A stretch of 21,125 bases of DNA from a virus. The notes below the pieces were generated by a model, which searched no databases, had not been told where the DNA came from, and worked only from the letters and a program-made list of their open reading frames with translations. The position numbers and the translations under genes are program-made. Of the stretch, positions 12,287 through 18,452 are shown in pieces (within the stretch, counting starts at the first letter, position 1; each line of letters opens with the position of its first letter). The DNA lies in the IMG/VR virus record IMGVR_UViG_3300027659_000257, positions 1-21,125 of that record; one strand, written 5' to 3'.

Positions 12287-12467
12287 CTTGGTTGCATTGC
12301 TACGCATGACAGGCGTTCAAGAAGCCTCTATAGAGGCCGTATGCGCTGCTTATGACGCTGGTTGGAACGATGCCCTTGACGATTACGCAAAACGCTTAGA
12401 GGCGCTTTCTTTTGGCAAAGACACAATAGACAGTTTTAGCGTGTTTATCAAGTCAGCTAAGAAATAA
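12273..12467 (+). CDS. Last gene of the rightward operon, unknown, 64 aa
   Basis: An acidic helical protein: MTKDDLVALLRMTGVQEASI, EAVCAAYDAGWNDALDDYAK, then RLEALSFGKDTIDSFSVFIK and SAKK. AYDAGWNDALDDYAKRL recalls the AY..GW.DAL motif found in many short phage proteins encoded beside replication genes. No function is known to me. It overlaps the zinc-finger gene by 14 bp. Its 3' end overlaps the endolysin gene of the opposite strand by 15 bp with no terminator between them. Confidence 0.75.
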   Translation: MTKDDLVALLRMTGVQEASIEAVCAAYDAGWNDALDDYAKRLEALSFGKDTIDSFSVFIKSAKK

Positions 12468-12956
12468 AACCACTTCTGCTTTGCGTCTTTTGACAAGCCC
12501 TGAAATTTCTTTTCCACCCGCTTTTGTCCAACTCATAAAGGCTTCAGCAGCGCCCTCCCAATCACCACGGTTAACTTTCATGCGAATGGTTGACCTTTGG
12601 TAGTTGCCTAGACCTGCGTTGTACGCAAAAGATGTAACAGCGTCGAATTTGCTTTGATGACTAGCAAGATTAGGAGAAAGTCGAAGAACACCACGTTCAA
12701 AAGTATCGATGTCACTTTTGAACAAATTGACCAATTCATCTTTAGACCAAACACGGGCATCCCCTTCTTTTAGTTGATAGTCAGACCTTATCAATCCTGT
12801 GTAACCCTCTTTTCGCACGTTGGGTAGGTTTAATTGGTCTGGGTACATTGCGTGTCCCCATCCCACCGTCCAAATTGCGGCACTGCACCGATACGGTTTA
12901 GCCCTGTAGCCTTCAAAGAAGTGCATCAGATGTTCGCCTTTTTCGCTGATTTTCAT
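12453..12956 (-). CDS. Endolysin, GH24 (T4/P22-type) lysozyme
   Basis: A 167-aa muramidase that cuts cell-wall peptidoglycan. FFEGYRAKPYRCSAAIWTVG WGHA (13-35) is the GH24 active-site region. Glu15, Cys24 and Thr30 keep the E-8aa-D/C-5aa-T spacing of the catalytic triad, with Cys in place of the T4 lysozyme Asp20. SFAYNAGLGNYQRSTIRMKV (about 108-127) and the C-terminal SGLVKRRKAEVVLFL are further family signatures. There is no signal peptide or signal-anchor helix, so export should need a holin. It overlaps the upstream holin-like gene by 4 bp (ATGA). Confidence 0.95.
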   Translation of the reverse strand: MKISEKGEHLMHFFEGYRAKPYRCSAAIWTVGWGHAMYPDQLNLPNVRKEGYTGLIRSDYQLKEGDARVWSKDELVNLFKSDIDTFERGVLRLSPNLASHQSKFDAVTSFAYNAGLGNYQRSTIRMKVNRGDWEGAAEAFMSWTKAGGKEISGLVKRRKAEVVLFLS

Positions 12957-13456
12957 TTCTTAGCCCAACTTCTACTTCCGAACCAAAATCCTATAATTCC
13001 CCCCAACATGGCCATTTCATCAGAACTAAAAATAACGTCAGTAACCCTAATCAGATCATCCATGTTGTTGACCAAATTAGGTCTGCTGTAAACATAGTAG
13101 GCAATCCATGCGTTGATTGCACACAACTCAAAAATAAAGATGTAAGTAACAATAGGTCTTACAGTACCAACAAAGTTAACCACCCAAGTGCTTGCCTTTT
13201 CCATAATCTTTTCATCATGTTTTAAAGCAGCCTCTGTCATTTGGGCATCAGTCTGCATGGCAATTTGGTCTGTACGAATCTCCTCCATACGCTCTTGAGC
13301 TGCAAAGCCTTGAGCCATCATCTGTAGCTGTAACTCTACTTGAACCCTAGCCAAAGCAAGTTCATGCCTTTGGTCATCTTTGTTTTGGAAGTAATCAAGA
13401 AGTTTGGGTAAGCCTGAAATAAGCAAACCACCAAGGGTAGAAAATAAAGATAGCAT
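12953..13456 (-). CDS. Holin-like membrane protein (3TM / GTA-holin type)
   Basis: A 167-aa protein with an N-terminal hydrophobic stretch (MLSLFSTLGGLLISGLPKLL), a long coiled coil (about 25-90, rich in Gln, Met and Ala) and two C-terminal hydrophobic segments (VTYIFIFELCAINAWIAYYV and MAMLGGIIGFWFGSRSW). This order resembles the three-TM holin family first named for gene transfer agent release. Directly upstream of the endolysin (4-bp overlap), it is the best holin candidate, releasing the enzyme through the inner membrane. The long internal coiled coil is more than a minimal holin needs. Confidence 0.75.
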   Translation of the reverse strand: MLSLFSTLGGLLISGLPKLLDYFQNKDDQRHELALARVQVELQLQMMAQGFAAQERMEEIRTDQIAMQTDAQMTEAALKHDEKIMEKASTWVVNFVGTVRPIVTYIFIFELCAINAWIAYYVYSRPNLVNNMDDLIRVTDVIFSSDEMAMLGGIIGFWFGSRSWAKK

Positions 13457-13605
13457 TACAGTCCAATCATTCCAAGTAATTTATTAACAATCTTGTCCGA
13501 CAAGTCATCAGGCAAAAAGCGAAGCAGTCCAAGCACCCACCAAGCAATGCAAAGCCTGACAAAAACTTTGAGAAAAAGGTCAAATTGCTTTTGGTACTCA
13601 TTCAC
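13456..13605 (-). CDS. 49-aa membrane-associated protein with GTG start
   Basis: The product reads MNEYQKQFDLFLKVFVRLCI, AWWVLGLLRFLPDDLSDKIV, then NKLLGMIGL, with one hydrophobic segment (about residues 11-31) and an amphipathic C-terminal helix. The GTG start overlaps the upstream stop by 4 bp (GTGA), and the TAA shares one base with the holin ATG (TAATG). That exact fit makes it convincing although it lacks an ATG. A different frame of the same DNA, from ATG 13601, lacks this fit. It may be an accessory holin or antiholin; this is inferred only from size and place. Confidence 0.72.
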   Translation of the reverse strand: MNEYQKQFDLFLKVFVRLCIAWWVLGLLRFLPDDLSDKIVNKLLGMIGL

Positions 13606-14096
13606 CGCCCACACCTTGTTTTGGCGCACAAATTGGTTATTTCAGCAATACCCCATCCTATTGCGCCAATAAACATCACAATAATAACAACGGCAACCGC
13701 CCATTGCATTTGTTCGGCTTCAGCTTCTTTTTGTTTTTTTTCCTCAGCTTTGGCTTGCCTTGCTAAATGAGCATCTTCAATGTCCATTTGTTGCTGACGC
13801 TCTTTAATCTTTTGCCATACGTCTATGCGGCCAGATTGCATAAAAAGCATCTGTAATTCCGCTTCAAAGCGTTTGGCCTCATCCAAAGCCATTTCAATCT
13901 GTAACGCTGTTCCTAAGTTGGATTTATTGCCTGACCGTTTGGCCTCAACCATTGCCTTTGTTGCAACGCTTTTAGCGTCAAACATCTTGGCAATCATGGG
14001 GGTCAGACCCGCTAGATCGTTAGCGACCTTGCTTGCTTTTTTAACAAGCCCTATGGCGGTTTGTAGCCCTTCTAGCGCTGTTATGGGGTCTATCAT
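13602..14096 (-). CDS. Membrane-anchored coiled-coil protein, lysis cluster
   Basis: A 164-aa protein: N-terminal MIDPITALEGLQTAIGLVKK, then a helical region with LTPMIAKMFDAKSVATKAMV, a long charged coiled coil (about 70-130; KIKERQQQMDIEDAHLARQA, KAEEKKQKEAEAEQ) and a C-terminal transmembrane helix, WAVAVVIIVMFIGAIGWGIA. I recall proteins with this layout beside lysis genes in other environmental phages, without assigned function. It could be a spanin-like or tail-lysis connector, but no lipobox or outer-membrane part is visible in it. The frame is open to 14126. The ATG at 14096 has GGAG directly upstream and an ATGA overlap. Confidence 0.7.
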   Translation of the reverse strand: MIDPITALEGLQTAIGLVKKASKVANDLAGLTPMIAKMFDAKSVATKAMVEAKRSGNKSNLGTALQIEMALDEAKRFEAELQMLFMQSGRIDVWQKIKERQQQMDIEDAHLARQAKAEEKKQKEAEAEQMQWAVAVVIIVMFIGAIGWGIAEITNLCAKTRCGR

Positions 14097-14248
14097 CTCC
14101 GTACAACCTTTTCCCACTGTAGGCAAACAACTTTGCGGTTATAAACATCACCCGTCCATGCCCACCGTACACATCGATATTCAGTTTTCTTTTCTTGGCT
14201 AGATGCTAACAATGTAAAAAATATTGGCAAAATTATTAGCCATTTCAC
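14093..14248 (-). CDS. Small exported protein, 51 aa, with two cysteines
   Basis: With a GTG start at 14248 the product reads MKWLIILPIFFTLLASSQEK, KTEYRCVRWAWTGDVYNRKV, then VCLQWEKVVRR. Residues 1-18 form a typical signal peptide. Cys26 and Cys42 could form a disulfide in the periplasm. The C.RWAWTGDVYNRKVVC.W motif is one I have seen in environmental phage proteins. The frame is open to 14329, but the GTG overlaps the previous stop by 4 bp (GTGA) and gives a signal peptide. Its location in the lysis cluster would suit a spanin-related or superinfection-exclusion role; this is inference. Confidence 0.68.
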   Translation of the reverse strand: MKWLIILPIFFTLLASSQEKKTEYRCVRWAWTGDVYNRKVVCLQWEKVVRR

Positions 14249-14337
14249 GGCATTGCCCAAAGGATAATGTGACCGCACACCATGACAAAACAAAGAAGAA
14301 AGGCTAGAGCAATAATAGCTTCTAGCCAATCCATCAT
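14245..14337 (-). CDS. 30-aa single-pass membrane protein
   Basis: The product reads MMDWLEAIIALAFLLCFVMV then CGHIILWAMP: a short acidic N-terminus and about 22 hydrophobic residues. It is tiled exactly, with ATGA overlap to the upstream holin-like gene and GTGA overlap to the exported 51-aa gene. ATG 14334 would remove one Met. It may be a lysis accessory. No family is recognised. Confidence 0.72.
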   Translation of the reverse strand: MMDWLEAIIALAFLLCFVMVCGHIILWAMP

Positions 14338-14558
14338 TTTTTAAGCCACGTTTGCCAGATAGCGCCAGCAGCCATGATTAACCCACCCACCCAAAGAATA
14401 GGCTTGGCGGCAGAGGCAATCCATCCCAAGACTTTAAAAGCCCCTTGCAAGGCATCAAAAGCCTCTACAAGCCCTTTTGTGTTCTTGTCTATGCTATCTA
14501 CCTTAGTCTCTACTTCAAGCAGTCTCTCGTAGATTTGAGCATGAGTTACTTCTGACAT
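14334..14558 (-). CDS. XhlA-like membrane protein, possible holin partner
   Basis: A 74-aa protein with a coiled-coil N-terminal half (THAQIYERLLEVETKVDSID KNTKGLVEAFDALQ) and a C-terminal hydrophobic half (WIASAAKPILWVGGLIMAAG AIWQTWLKK). This layout, a short heptad coil followed by one membrane helix and a basic tail, resembles XhlA/haemolysin-type holin partners. It begins right after the stop of the kinase fusion gene and ends ATGA into the next small gene. With the 167-aa protein it gives two different holin candidates in one cluster. Confidence 0.7.
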   Translation of the reverse strand: MSEVTHAQIYERLLEVETKVDSIDKNTKGLVEAFDALQGAFKVLGWIASAAKPILWVGGLIMAAGAIWQTWLKK

Positions 14559-15344
14559 TTAGACACCCATTTGTTTTCTTATTTTGGTTGCTGAAATAGC
14601 GTGAGTAGCATTGTCAAAAGATTCCTGTTCAATCTTATAACCTACATCTCTGCCATAGGTGATATTAACAATATTTGGTACAAGTTGAATTTCATATTGA
14701 CCCTGATACAAAGGGTCAAGATCACGCTTGATAAAGTCTTTGACTTGATTAGCCGCAAACGGGTTTGAGCCGTTCCACCCCTGACAGTCTCTGATCTGGA
14801 TAACCACTTGACCAGTTTTAGCTAATGCTCTCTCAAACAGCTTACGATGGCCTTCATGCCAAGGTTGCCATCTGCCAAGCATCTGAACAGTCTCTTTCTG
14901 CCAATCAAAGACAGGGCGTTGGCGGTCATCCAAGATGTGTGCGGCAATAAACTCACCCCACTTTTCAGCCTTTTGCTCGGTAATTCTAAAATCGTACTGT
15001 TCAGGCGCAACAAACACCTTGTTGGTATCTTCAAAGCGGCCTTGGTTAATGGTGTCAACCCAAACAGTCCAATCAGCTTTAAAGTTGTTGCGCATTTCAA
15101 CCAATGGGGCAACAAAGTCGCAGATTACATAATCTACATCGTAGCTGTCAGCAAGTTCACGCATCCGCAAGCTCTGACGAATACGGCCTTCATGCGAAAA
15201 ATCCCAATCGTTGTATTTCTTACGCACATCATCAGCGTTCAACCACATAACTGTTTTGCGGTTGCTTTGCAAGTGGTCAAGAATATGCTGTGCAAGGTAA
15301 GTTTTCCCAGCACCAGGCAAGCCCATGATTAGAATTCTTTTCAT
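14559..15344 (-). CDS. APS-kinase-like / nucleotidyltransferase fusion
   Basis: A 261-aa two-domain protein. Residues 1-150 form a P-loop kinase resembling adenylylsulfate kinase (CysC): Walker A GLPGAGKT (8-15), LNADDVRKKYNDWDFSHEGR (35-54, matching the D-x-x-R and FSxxxR substrate regions) and CDFVAPLVEMRNN (75-87, like FISPFRxxR). The usual Asn after FSxxxRxxN is not conserved. Residues 155-261 form a cytidylyl/adenylyltransferase: GRWQPWHEGH (157-166) with the HxGH site, GWNGSNPF (189-196), GRD (231-233) and ISATKIRKQMG (250-260). The order kinase then transferase is that of animal PAPS synthetase, but the second domain looks closer to NMN adenylyltransferases. It overlaps a sulfotransferase gene by 4 bp. 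Confidence 0.82.
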   Translation of the reverse strand: MKRILIMGLPGAGKTYLAQHILDHLQSNRKTVMWLNADDVRKKYNDWDFSHEGRIRQSLRMRELADSYDVDYVICDFVAPLVEMRNNFKADWTVWVDTINQGRFEDTNKVFVAPEQYDFRITEQKAEKWGEFIAAHILDDRQRPVFDWQKETVQMLGRWQPWHEGHRKLFERALAKTGQVVIQIRDCQGWNGSNPFAANQVKDFIKRDLDPLYQGQYEIQLVPNIVNITYGRDVGYKIEQESFDNATHAISATKIRKQMGV

Positions 15345-16162
15345 CCCTTAACCTTATAAAGTTGTTTCATTGCAAACTCAGGTGCGGGTGTGCGCCAAAA
15401 GTCTTTACCACTGTACTTTTCCCATACAGACTTAGGAAGAATAGATGGGCGTTCTACCCATGTTACTTCTTTCCTAACTGTGTGCAGACTTTTCATGTTC
15501 AAGGCTTTATCATAAACCTCGTTCTCATACTCAACATTCTTAAAGTCATGGTCAAAGTAAGGCTTGCCAATAAACCCATAAATCTCACGCATAACGCTCT
15601 CAGGCTTTTTGCATAAAGATTCATACTCCACCAACATAATCATGTCGGGGTTTAACAGTAAACCTTCTTCTAGGAAGTAATAAGGCTTGACCACTTGGCC
15701 TTCCTTCTTTACATCCATTAGGGCATCGCATCTGGTTGTGACTGTCTGCCGTGCTTCGTCATCTGTGAGGGTCGCACCATACAAAGAGTTCTTGGCAGCA
15801 ATACGCTCAAAGCTGTCCAGTATCCAAGGCAAATCACGCACACAGCAAATAATCTTTGTCTGTGGGTACAAGTCTTTCAATAAAGAAGTCTTAGAAGTCC
15901 AACCCCTGCTAGTGTCAAACACTACATTTGGCGTGACTGCTTTGTAGTAAGCGTTAATCAAGTCTTTAAGTATTTGCTTGCGTCTGTCTTCATCTACTAG
16001 GTGATTGCTCTCACTTCCCGTAATAACATTGATGGTCGATGCCACCAAGCCTTGTACGGGTGAGGATATATCTGCATAGAACTCAGGGTTTTGACGCAAG
16101 ATAGCCGAGAGCAGGGTTGAGCCTGACCTTGGTAAACCTGAGATAAAGTAAAACTCTTTCAT
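15341..16162 (-). CDS. PAPS-dependent sulfotransferase
   Basis: A 273-aa protein of the sulfotransferase family (Sulfotransferase_3-like). The 5'-phosphosulfate-binding loop is FISGLPRSGSTLLSAIL (6-22). The 3'-phosphate motif is IICCVRDLPWILDSFERI (104-121), with Arg109 and Ser117. FDTSRGWTSKTSLLKDLYPQ (82-101) precedes it. It should move sulfate from PAPS to a hydroxyl on sugar, lipid or protein. No signal peptide is present, so it acts in the cytoplasm. It lies between the adhesin genes and the kinase fusion with ATGA overlaps on both sides, so the pair probably makes and uses the sulfate donor and targets a phage fibre or cell-surface precursor. Confidence 0.88.
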   Translation of the reverse strand: MKEFYFISGLPRSGSTLLSAILRQNPEFYADISSPVQGLVASTINVITGSESNHLVDEDRRKQILKDLINAYYKAVTPNVVFDTSRGWTSKTSLLKDLYPQTKIICCVRDLPWILDSFERIAAKNSLYGATLTDDEARQTVTTRCDALMDVKKEGQVVKPYYFLEEGLLLNPDMIMLVEYESLCKKPESVMREIYGFIGKPYFDHDFKNVEYENEVYDKALNMKSLHTVRKEVTWVERPSILPKSVWEKYSGKDFWRTPAPEFAMKQLYKVKG

Positions 16163-16593
16163 GCTTGAGCAGTCTGGGCAACCCAGTTAACTGTAGCTTC
16201 GTCCCATTGATAGCGAACATTGCCACCGTTCATAACGGCATCAGCGGGTCTTGCTACGGGTGCGGCCCATGTCATTGTGTCCAAGTAACCAATCCAAGAT
16301 GGATAAGGTTTGCGAGCTTCATGCTCAATAACTTTGGCTGCATTAAATTCTGCTTCTGTTAAGACTTGCAAAACACCCGCAATGGTAGTGTCGGCATCGT
16401 CATCACAAGTGCCATAGTATTTAGGCGCACGTAGGTATGTGCCATCAGATGCTGTGGATACAGGCCATGTAGAACTGTCGTGCCATAAATGAGTCCAACC
16501 TTTGATGGCTGGCATGGATGGGCCTGTGCGCTGTGGCTCAGAAGTGCAGACTATTTTAGTTACTGCGTCTACTTCGGTAATGCAAATGTACAT
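16159..16593 (-). CDS. Tail-fibre-associated protein, unknown, 144 aa
   Basis: An acidic, Trp-rich protein (MYICITEVDAVTKIVCTSEP at the start; WTHLWHDSSTWPVSTASDGT; YPSWIGYLDTMTWAAPVARP; then NGGNVRYQWDEATVNWV). It has no enzyme motif. It lies just downstream of the twin adhesins, where fibre-assembly chaperones or fibre tips are often encoded, and the W-x-W-rich C-terminal part fits either. I cannot choose between them. AAGGAG precedes its ATG, and its end overlaps the sulfotransferase start by 4 bp. Confidence 0.6.
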   Translation of the reverse strand: MYICITEVDAVTKIVCTSEPQRTGPSMPAIKGWTHLWHDSSTWPVSTASDGTYLRAPKYYGTCDDDADTTIAGVLQVLTEAEFNAAKVIEHEARKPYPSWIGYLDTMTWAAPVARPADAVMNGGNVRYQWDEATVNWVAQTAQA

Positions 16594-16613
16594 TGTGATG
16601 CTCCTTATAAAAT

Positions 16614-17333
16614 TTAAACTGCAACTCTGCGGATGGCACGGACATGGGTTGAATAGTTTTTAAACTTGAAGTAATACTGGTATCCATTACTAAAGTCCTG
16701 ACTCCATGCGTAAACCGCAGAAAACTCAGTACTAGACCAGTAAGTGACACCCGTAAATTTTTCTGCGCCTGTACTTCTAAAATCGGTAGCTGACGTTTGC
16801 GATGGTGTTCCAGCCGTGTAATTACTTGCTCTTGCAGGGACTGCATTTGCATTTATGCCGTATGATGTATTGTTACTTGTTGTCGTTGGTTTCAAGTTGT
16901 AGTAACACACTTCCAACTCGTTTTTCGCTGGCATATACCAATCACTAAACCCACCAATGGTCAAACCTTCACAGAACTGTGCGGCAGGATGGCTTGCATT
17001 ATTCATCGCTGTACTATTAGCAGGCCCGTCAATTACTGATGTTGTACCAGCAGTTGTTGTATTAGTTGTTTTCCATTGTTTACTTGTTTGTTGTGCGGAT
17101 GCTACTGGCCCAACTACTAAGTTGTAATCAGCAATGCTATTACCAGCAGTTGAAATTTGCCCTGCAAAAAAGCCGCCACCAAAAGCCTGACCAATAACTA
17201 ATGGAGGACTGGGCCATAACCCTTGCTTCTGTAACTGCATAGCTTGGTCAATAGTCCACATCCCACTAGCCGCAGAACTTGTTGGTGCTACAGGGCTTTT
17301 AGTAATAAACCCGCCTGGATATTTTTGGCTCAT
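16614..17333 (-). CDS. DUF1566/Lcl-domain tail adhesin, copy A
   Basis: A 239-aa probable receptor-binding protein. The N-terminal half is Gly/Ser/Thr-rich (SAASGMWTIDQAMQLQKQG, PPLVIGQAFGGGFFAGQI). The C-terminal half is a DUF1566 (Lcl C-terminal) domain, a C-type-lectin-like fold: FCEGLTIGGFSDWYMPAKNE (120-139), LEVCYYNLKP, then YWSSTEFSAVYAWSQDFSNG and the ending VRAIRRVAV. It has the same length as the next gene upstream (17343-18062) and aligns with it almost end to end, so the two arose by duplication. AAAGGA precedes the ATG. The last 45 residues look like the variable regions of diversity-generating retroelement targets, but no reverse transcriptase is in the window. Confidence 0.8.
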   Translation of the reverse strand: MSQKYPGGFITKSPVAPTSSAASGMWTIDQAMQLQKQGLWPSPPLVIGQAFGGGFFAGQISTAGNSIADYNLVVGPVASAQQTSKQWKTTNTTTAGTTSVIDGPANSTAMNNASHPAAQFCEGLTIGGFSDWYMPAKNELEVCYYNLKPTTTSNNTSYGINANAVPARASNYTAGTPSQTSATDFRSTGAEKFTGVTYWSSTEFSAVYAWSQDFSNGYQYYFKFKNYSTHVRAIRRVAV

Positions 17334-17342
17334 GGTTGTCCT

Positions 17343-18062
17343 TTAAACTGCAACTCTGCGGATGGCTCGGACACGATATGCAGAATTCTTATTAAAGTTG
17401 TAGTTTTGACTGCCGTTGCCTAAATACTGTGACCATCCTTGTGTTGCAGATTTTTCGGTACTAGTCCAATAAAGTTGGTCTGTAAAAAATTCTGTTCCAC
17501 TAATATTTATAAAGGCCGAAACAGTAGTTTGTGCTGGGTTTCCAGAAGTATAGTTACTTGCTCTGGCAGGGACAGCGTTAGCGTTTATTCCTGAAGAAAT
17601 ATCGTTAGCTGTTGTTGTTGGTTTTAGGTTGTAATAACAAACTTCTAGTTCGTTTTTAGCGGGCATATACCAATCTGAATAACCGCCAATAGTTAACCCT
17701 TCACAAAACTGAGCCGCTGGATGACTTGCATCGTTCATTGATGCACTATTAGCAGGGCCATCAATGACTGAAGTTGCGCCAGCATCGCTTGTGTTTGAGG
17801 TTTTAAATTGCAACGCAGTGCTGGCAAATGCAGATGCTTTAGGCCCAACAACAAGGTTGTGTGTGGCAACACCGCTAACCCCAATTTGCCCTGCATAAAA
17901 ACCACCAGCGTAGGCTTGACCAATGACAAGAGGTATCCCTGTCCAATTTCCAGCAGCTAACGCTTGTAACTGTTGTGGAAGTGTCCATACCCCACTAGCA
18001 GCACTAGTAGAAGTTGTTGGGGCAGTAGCGGAAATTACACCGCCTTTGTATCGCATGGACAT
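17343..18062 (-). CDS. DUF1566/Lcl-domain tail adhesin, copy B
   Basis: A 239-aa paralogue of copy A. The shared core includes SVIDGPANS, HPAAQFCEGLTIGG, SDWYMPAKNELEVCYYNLKP and GINANAVPARASNYT. The region just before the C-terminus differs (YWTSTEKSATQGWSQYLGNG against YWSSTEFSAVYAWSQDFSNG in copy A), and both end VRAIRRVAV. Codons differ at many silent positions in the core, so the copies are old and kept by selection on the protein. The last 24 nt including the stop are identical in the two genes. AAGGA precedes the ATG. Two fibres could give a two-receptor host range or a mixed trimer. Confidence 0.8.
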   Translation of the reverse strand: MSMRYKGGVISATAPTTSTSAASGVWTLPQQLQALAAGNWTGIPLVIGQAYAGGFYAGQIGVSGVATHNLVVGPKASAFASTALQFKTSNTSDAGATSVIDGPANSASMNDASHPAAQFCEGLTIGGYSDWYMPAKNELEVCYYNLKPTTTANDISSGINANAVPARASNYTSGNPAQTTVSAFINISGTEFFTDQLYWTSTEKSATQGWSQYLGNGSQNYNFNKNSAYRVRAIRRVAV

Positions 18063-18071
18063 GGGTAGTCC

Positions 18072-18443
18072 TTATGTGATTTCTTCAAAGCTAATCGTAG
18101 CAACCAAGTCACCAGCCGCACTAGCTAGCGCACCAATTGATTGATTTTCTAGCAAATAAAACGCTGTAGTTTTGTCAGACACAATCAATGAAGCATCTGC
18201 GGGGACTGAAATAGTTGAGGCTATGGCTAATGCCGTACCGCCCAAAGCTGCCGCAGAGTAGATATTTACAGTGACATCAGCCGCAGATGTGCCATCAATG
18301 TTAGCAATTAAGATTGTGTTAATCTTAAATACTTTGCCACTTGATGCAGCGTTTGAGGCCAATTGCGTTGCACTTGTACCAACAGCAACAGATAAAGAGT
18401 TGCCAAGAATACTTGTTACGTTGACGATATTAGGATTTGCCAT
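18072..18443 (-). CDS. Small beta-rich structural protein, 123 aa
   Basis: A Ser/Ala/Thr/Val-rich protein (VTSILGNSLSVAVGTSATQL, VFKINTILIANIDGTSAADV TVNIYSAA, STISVPADASLIVSDKTTAF YLLENQSIGALA) with strictly alternating hydrophobic residues, as in an all-beta sandwich. Similar small proteins occur next to tail-fibre genes of environmental phages and are taken as virion decoration or tail-fibre proteins. No catalytic motif is seen. AAGGAA lies upstream of the ATG. Confidence 0.7.
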   Translation of the reverse strand: MANPNIVNVTSILGNSLSVAVGTSATQLASNAASSGKVFKINTILIANIDGTSAADVTVNIYSAAALGGTALAIASTISVPADASLIVSDKTTAFYLLENQSIGALASAAGDLVATISFEEIT

Positions 18444-18452
18444 AATAGTTCC

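Noticed and set aside
13467-13601. 44-aa ATG-started frame (MSTKSNLTFFSKFLSGFALL...)
   Set aside because: It competes with the GTG-started frame 13456-13605, which has exact GTGA and TAATG junctions and a more credible membrane protein sequence.
14847-15332. 161-codon plus-strand frame opposite the kinase fusion
   Set aside because: The opposite strand encodes intact Walker A and HxGH motifs. The plus frame has no motif or operon context.
14559-15344. Reading GRD (231-233) as the GRDHAG motif of ATP sulfurylase
   Set aside because: The next residues are Val-Gly rather than His-Ala, and the same tripeptide could fit NMN adenylyltransferase-type proteins. It does not decide the substrate.
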